Assembly: GCA_002343545.1 (NCBI GenBank)
Contig: DDRA01000069.1
Coordinates: 1-15,811 of the forward strand
Length of the DNA: 15,811 nt
Direction of reading: 5' to 3'
DNA from: Bacteriovoracaceae bacterium UBA2428
GTDB lineage: Bacteria > Bdellovibrionota > UBA2428
Shown here: piece by piece, positions 14,188 to 15,811 of the stretch
Layout of the letters: each line of letters opens with the position of its first letter
Position numbering within the stretch: the first letter of the stretch is position 1
Translations under genes and position numbers: made by a program
The notes under the pieces: model-generated
Told to the model about the DNA's origin: nothing
Seen by the model: only the letters and a program-made list of their open reading frames with translations
The model's database searches: none

Positions 14188-15288
14188 TTATCGCCCCGGA
14201 GTGCCCGTCTTGGAAAGAAGAAGTTCCGTGATGGTCTCGACCGCCTTGGGACGCCCGATCCGCCGGAAGGCTTCGGAGAGCCGACGGCGACGCTCGAAGT
14301 GGCCTTCGTCCAAGCAGAGCTCCTTCACGGCCGACTCCAGCTTGGCCGAAAAGCCGTCGTCCCTTTCATCGCAGAGCTTGGCCGCGCCGGCCGACTCCAG
14401 GATACGGGAGTTATAGCGTTGGTGATCGTCGGCGGCGTGCGGGAAGGGCACGAAGATAGTGGGCAATCCCGCCACGGCAAGCTCGGCCACCGTCATGGCG
14501 CCCGCCCGAGCGATGACGACGTCCGTCGCCGCGAGCGTCGCGTTCACGTCGTCGATGAACGGCTTGAGCTCGACCTCGGTGCCCAACCCCGCCTCGCGCT
14601 TAAGGCGTTCGGCCGTCTCAAGGTTTTTCTCGCCGGTCTGTAAGCAGAGAACAAGCCCCCGCTCGGCGAAGCGCAAGCGCTTGGCGATCGAGATCGATTC
14701 GCGCACCAAGGCGGCCGCGCCTTGCGAACCTCCGAAGACCAGCACGCGTTTGGCTTCGGCGCGAATCTCGGTCGGCCGCAGACCTTCGCGGACGGGATTT
14801 CCGGCGTCGAGCACGGGACAAGCGAAGAGCTCCATCGCGTCGCCGCCCGGTACGGTGAAAGCCTGACGAGCGAAGCGCGAGAGCAAACGATTCGCGAGGC
14901 CCGCCCGGATATTCGGCTCGACGAGATAAAGCGGGATCCCCCGAACCACGCAAGCCAAAGCCGTGGGCGCCGAGACGTATCCACCCACACTTACCAGGCA
15001 AAGCGGCTTGGCCCCGAAGGTCAGCCGGAGGGCCTGAAAGAATCCGATCGCGAGTCGAGCCATTCCGACGACGCGACCGATCAAGCCCCGTCCTTTCCAG
15101 GCGCCGGCCGAAAGGTAGCGAATCGGGAAGCCGGCCTGCGGAACGAGCTTCGCTTCCAAACGATCCTTCGTTCCGAAGAAAAGGAACTCCGCCGAGGGAT
15201 CGCGTCGCGCGATCTCGCGGGCCAAAGCGATTCCGGGAAAGATATGCCCGCCGGTGCCGGCCGCGACGAACCAGTACAGGCGGCTCAT
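14188..15288 (-). CDS. murG: UDP-GlcNAc:undecaprenyl-PP-MurNAc-pentapeptide GlcNAc transferase
   Basis: The protein has 366 residues. MurG adds GlcNAc to lipid I, making lipid II at the inner face of the cytoplasmic membrane. The start ATG 15288 overlaps the ftsW stop by four bases (ATGA) and gives MSRLYWFVAAGTGGHIFPGI, with the Gly-rich loop and His15 of the family; ATG at 15297 is an alternative adding three residues. Other motifs: SVGGYVSAPTALA (100-112), VEPNIRAGLANRLLSRFA (123-140), AGNPVREGL (162-170), VLVFGGSQGA (182-191), RAGAMTVAELAVAGLPTIFV (261-280), PFPHAADDHQRYN (281-293), the last two forming the UDP-GlcNAc site. The usual HEQN reads VEPN, a change at two positions. cysE follows after 11 bases. 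Confidence 0.95.
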   Translation of the reverse strand: MSRLYWFVAAGTGGHIFPGIALAREIARRDPSAEFLFFGTKDRLEAKLVPQAGFPIRYLSAGAWKGRGLIGRVVGMARLAIGFFQALRLTFGAKPLCLVSVGGYVSAPTALACVVRGIPLYLVEPNIRAGLANRLLSRFARQAFTVPGGDAMELFACPVLDAGNPVREGLRPTEIRAEAKRVLVFGGSQGAAALVRESISIAKRLRFAERGLVLCLQTGEKNLETAERLKREAGLGTEVELKPFIDDVNATLAATDVVIARAGAMTVAELAVAGLPTIFVPFPHAADDHQRYNSRILESAGAAKLCDERDDGFSAKLESAVKELCLDEGHFERRRRLSEAFRRIGRPKAVETITELLLSKTGTPGR

Positions 15289-15811
15289 CGCGCCCATCGG
15301 CGAAGCCACGGACGCTCTTCGTCGCCGTCTTTCAGGTAAAGGGATTCGCGGCTCACGCTCAGCAGAAAGCCGCAGGCCATGAAGACGACGAGCAAAGCTG
15401 AACCGCCGTGCGAGATGAAGGGCAGCGGCAATCCCTTCGTGGGGACGAGTCCCGTCACGACGCAAAGATTGATGAGGGCCTGCAAGCCGATGAGCGTCGT
15501 ACACCCGATCGCCAGGAAGAAGCCCGTCGGGTCGACCGCCCGCTGCGCGATACGGTAACCGCGCGAAACGAAAAAAACGAAGGCCGCGACGACGACCGTC
15601 ACGCCCAGGAAGCCCAGTTCCTCGCCAACGACCGAGGCGATGAAGTCCGTGTGGACTTCGGGCAAGTAGTGCAGCTTCTCTTGGCTATTCGCGAGACCAC
15701 GGCCCCACATGCCCCCCGAAAAGAATGCCGTGAAGCTTTGGATGATCTGGTAACTCGTGTTTTGCGGATCGTCCCAAGGGTTCAAGAACGCCATGAGTCG
15801 CCGCATGCGAT
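15285..15811 (-). CDS. ftsW: FtsW, C-terminal part (cut by window edge)
   Basis: About 175 residues of a SEDS-family membrane protein, the peptidoglycan glycosyltransferase of the divisome, are present; the N-terminal half lies beyond the right edge. Recognisable FtsW features: FLNPWDDPQNTSYQIIQSF at the start of the large periplasmic loop, GGMWGRGLANSQEKLHYLPE then HTDFIASVVGEELGFLG, a membrane helix (VTVVVAAFVFFV), another (FFLAIGCTTLIGLQALINLCVV), and TGLVPTKGLPLPFISHGGSALLVVFMACGFLLSV split over the last helices. The Pro-Phe-hydrophobic-Ser-Gly-Gly signature of SEDS proteins reads PFISHGGSA. The tail is short and basic (WLRRWAR). The stop overlaps the murG start by four bases. Confidence 0.95.
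   Translation of the reverse strand, partial: RMRRLMAFLNPWDDPQNTSYQIIQSFTAFFSGGMWGRGLANSQEKLHYLPEVHTDFIASVVGEELGFLGVTVVVAAFVFFVSRGYRIAQRAVDPTGFFLAIGCTTLIGLQALINLCVVTGLVPTKGLPLPFISHGGSALLVVFMACGFLLSVSRESLYLKDGDEERPWLRRWAR

Noticed and set aside
15289..15504. N-terminal extension of the murG frame
   Set aside because: It overlaps ftsW in another frame and has no MurG similarity; the ATGA overlap at 15285-15288 gives the standard start.

Overview
The window is a gene-dense, GC-rich (roughly 60-65% by eye) stretch of core bacterial chromosome. A signal-peptide beta-barrel protein, a probable L,D-transpeptidase, a lipoprotein and a LysM protein point to a Gram-negative envelope. The set (ftsW-murG-murC-murB, dprA-smg, type III glutamine synthetase, type II-like MurB, group III-like phosphofructokinase) fits a Bdellovibrionota/Oligoflexia-like or other delta-type proteobacterial lineage. 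That placement is inference; no rRNA or taxonomic marker is present. I see no tRNA, rRNA, CRISPR array, insertion sequence, integrase, phage gene or toxin-antitoxin pair, and no gene-free stretch longer than 300 bases.

Layout. All genes are on the minus strand except pfkA, so transcription runs from high to low coordinates. From the right edge: the C-terminal part of ftsW, then murG (4-base overlap), cysE (11-base gap), murC and murB (1-base overlap). This is part of the division and cell wall (dcw) cluster with a serine acetyltransferase gene inserted. After murB come a short gap and an unrecognised protein with a degenerate receiver-like domain. It converges on pfkA (+). pfkA diverges from a YtcJ-like amidohydrolase gene that probably heads an operon: amidohydrolase, tetratricopeptide lipoprotein, LysM protein, dprA, smg. 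A perfect 13-bp terminator hairpin follows smg. Then come glnN with its own promoter candidate, leader hairpin and terminator, an outer-membrane beta-barrel gene, and the start of a probable L,D-transpeptidase gene cut by the left edge.

Working together. FtsW polymerises glycan strands, MurG makes lipid II, and MurB and MurC make and extend UDP-MurNAc. The LysM protein, the CpoB-like lipoprotein and the L,D-transpeptidase act on or bind peptidoglycan. DprA handles incoming single-stranded DNA. GlnN assimilates ammonium, CysE commits serine to cysteine, and PfkA feeds glycolysis. I did not find a convincing new multi-gene system. The points worth checking are local: the cysE insertion, the pseudo-receiver protein, and several leader structures and promoter candidates (before dprA, the lipoprotein, glnN and the barrel gene, and inside dprA).
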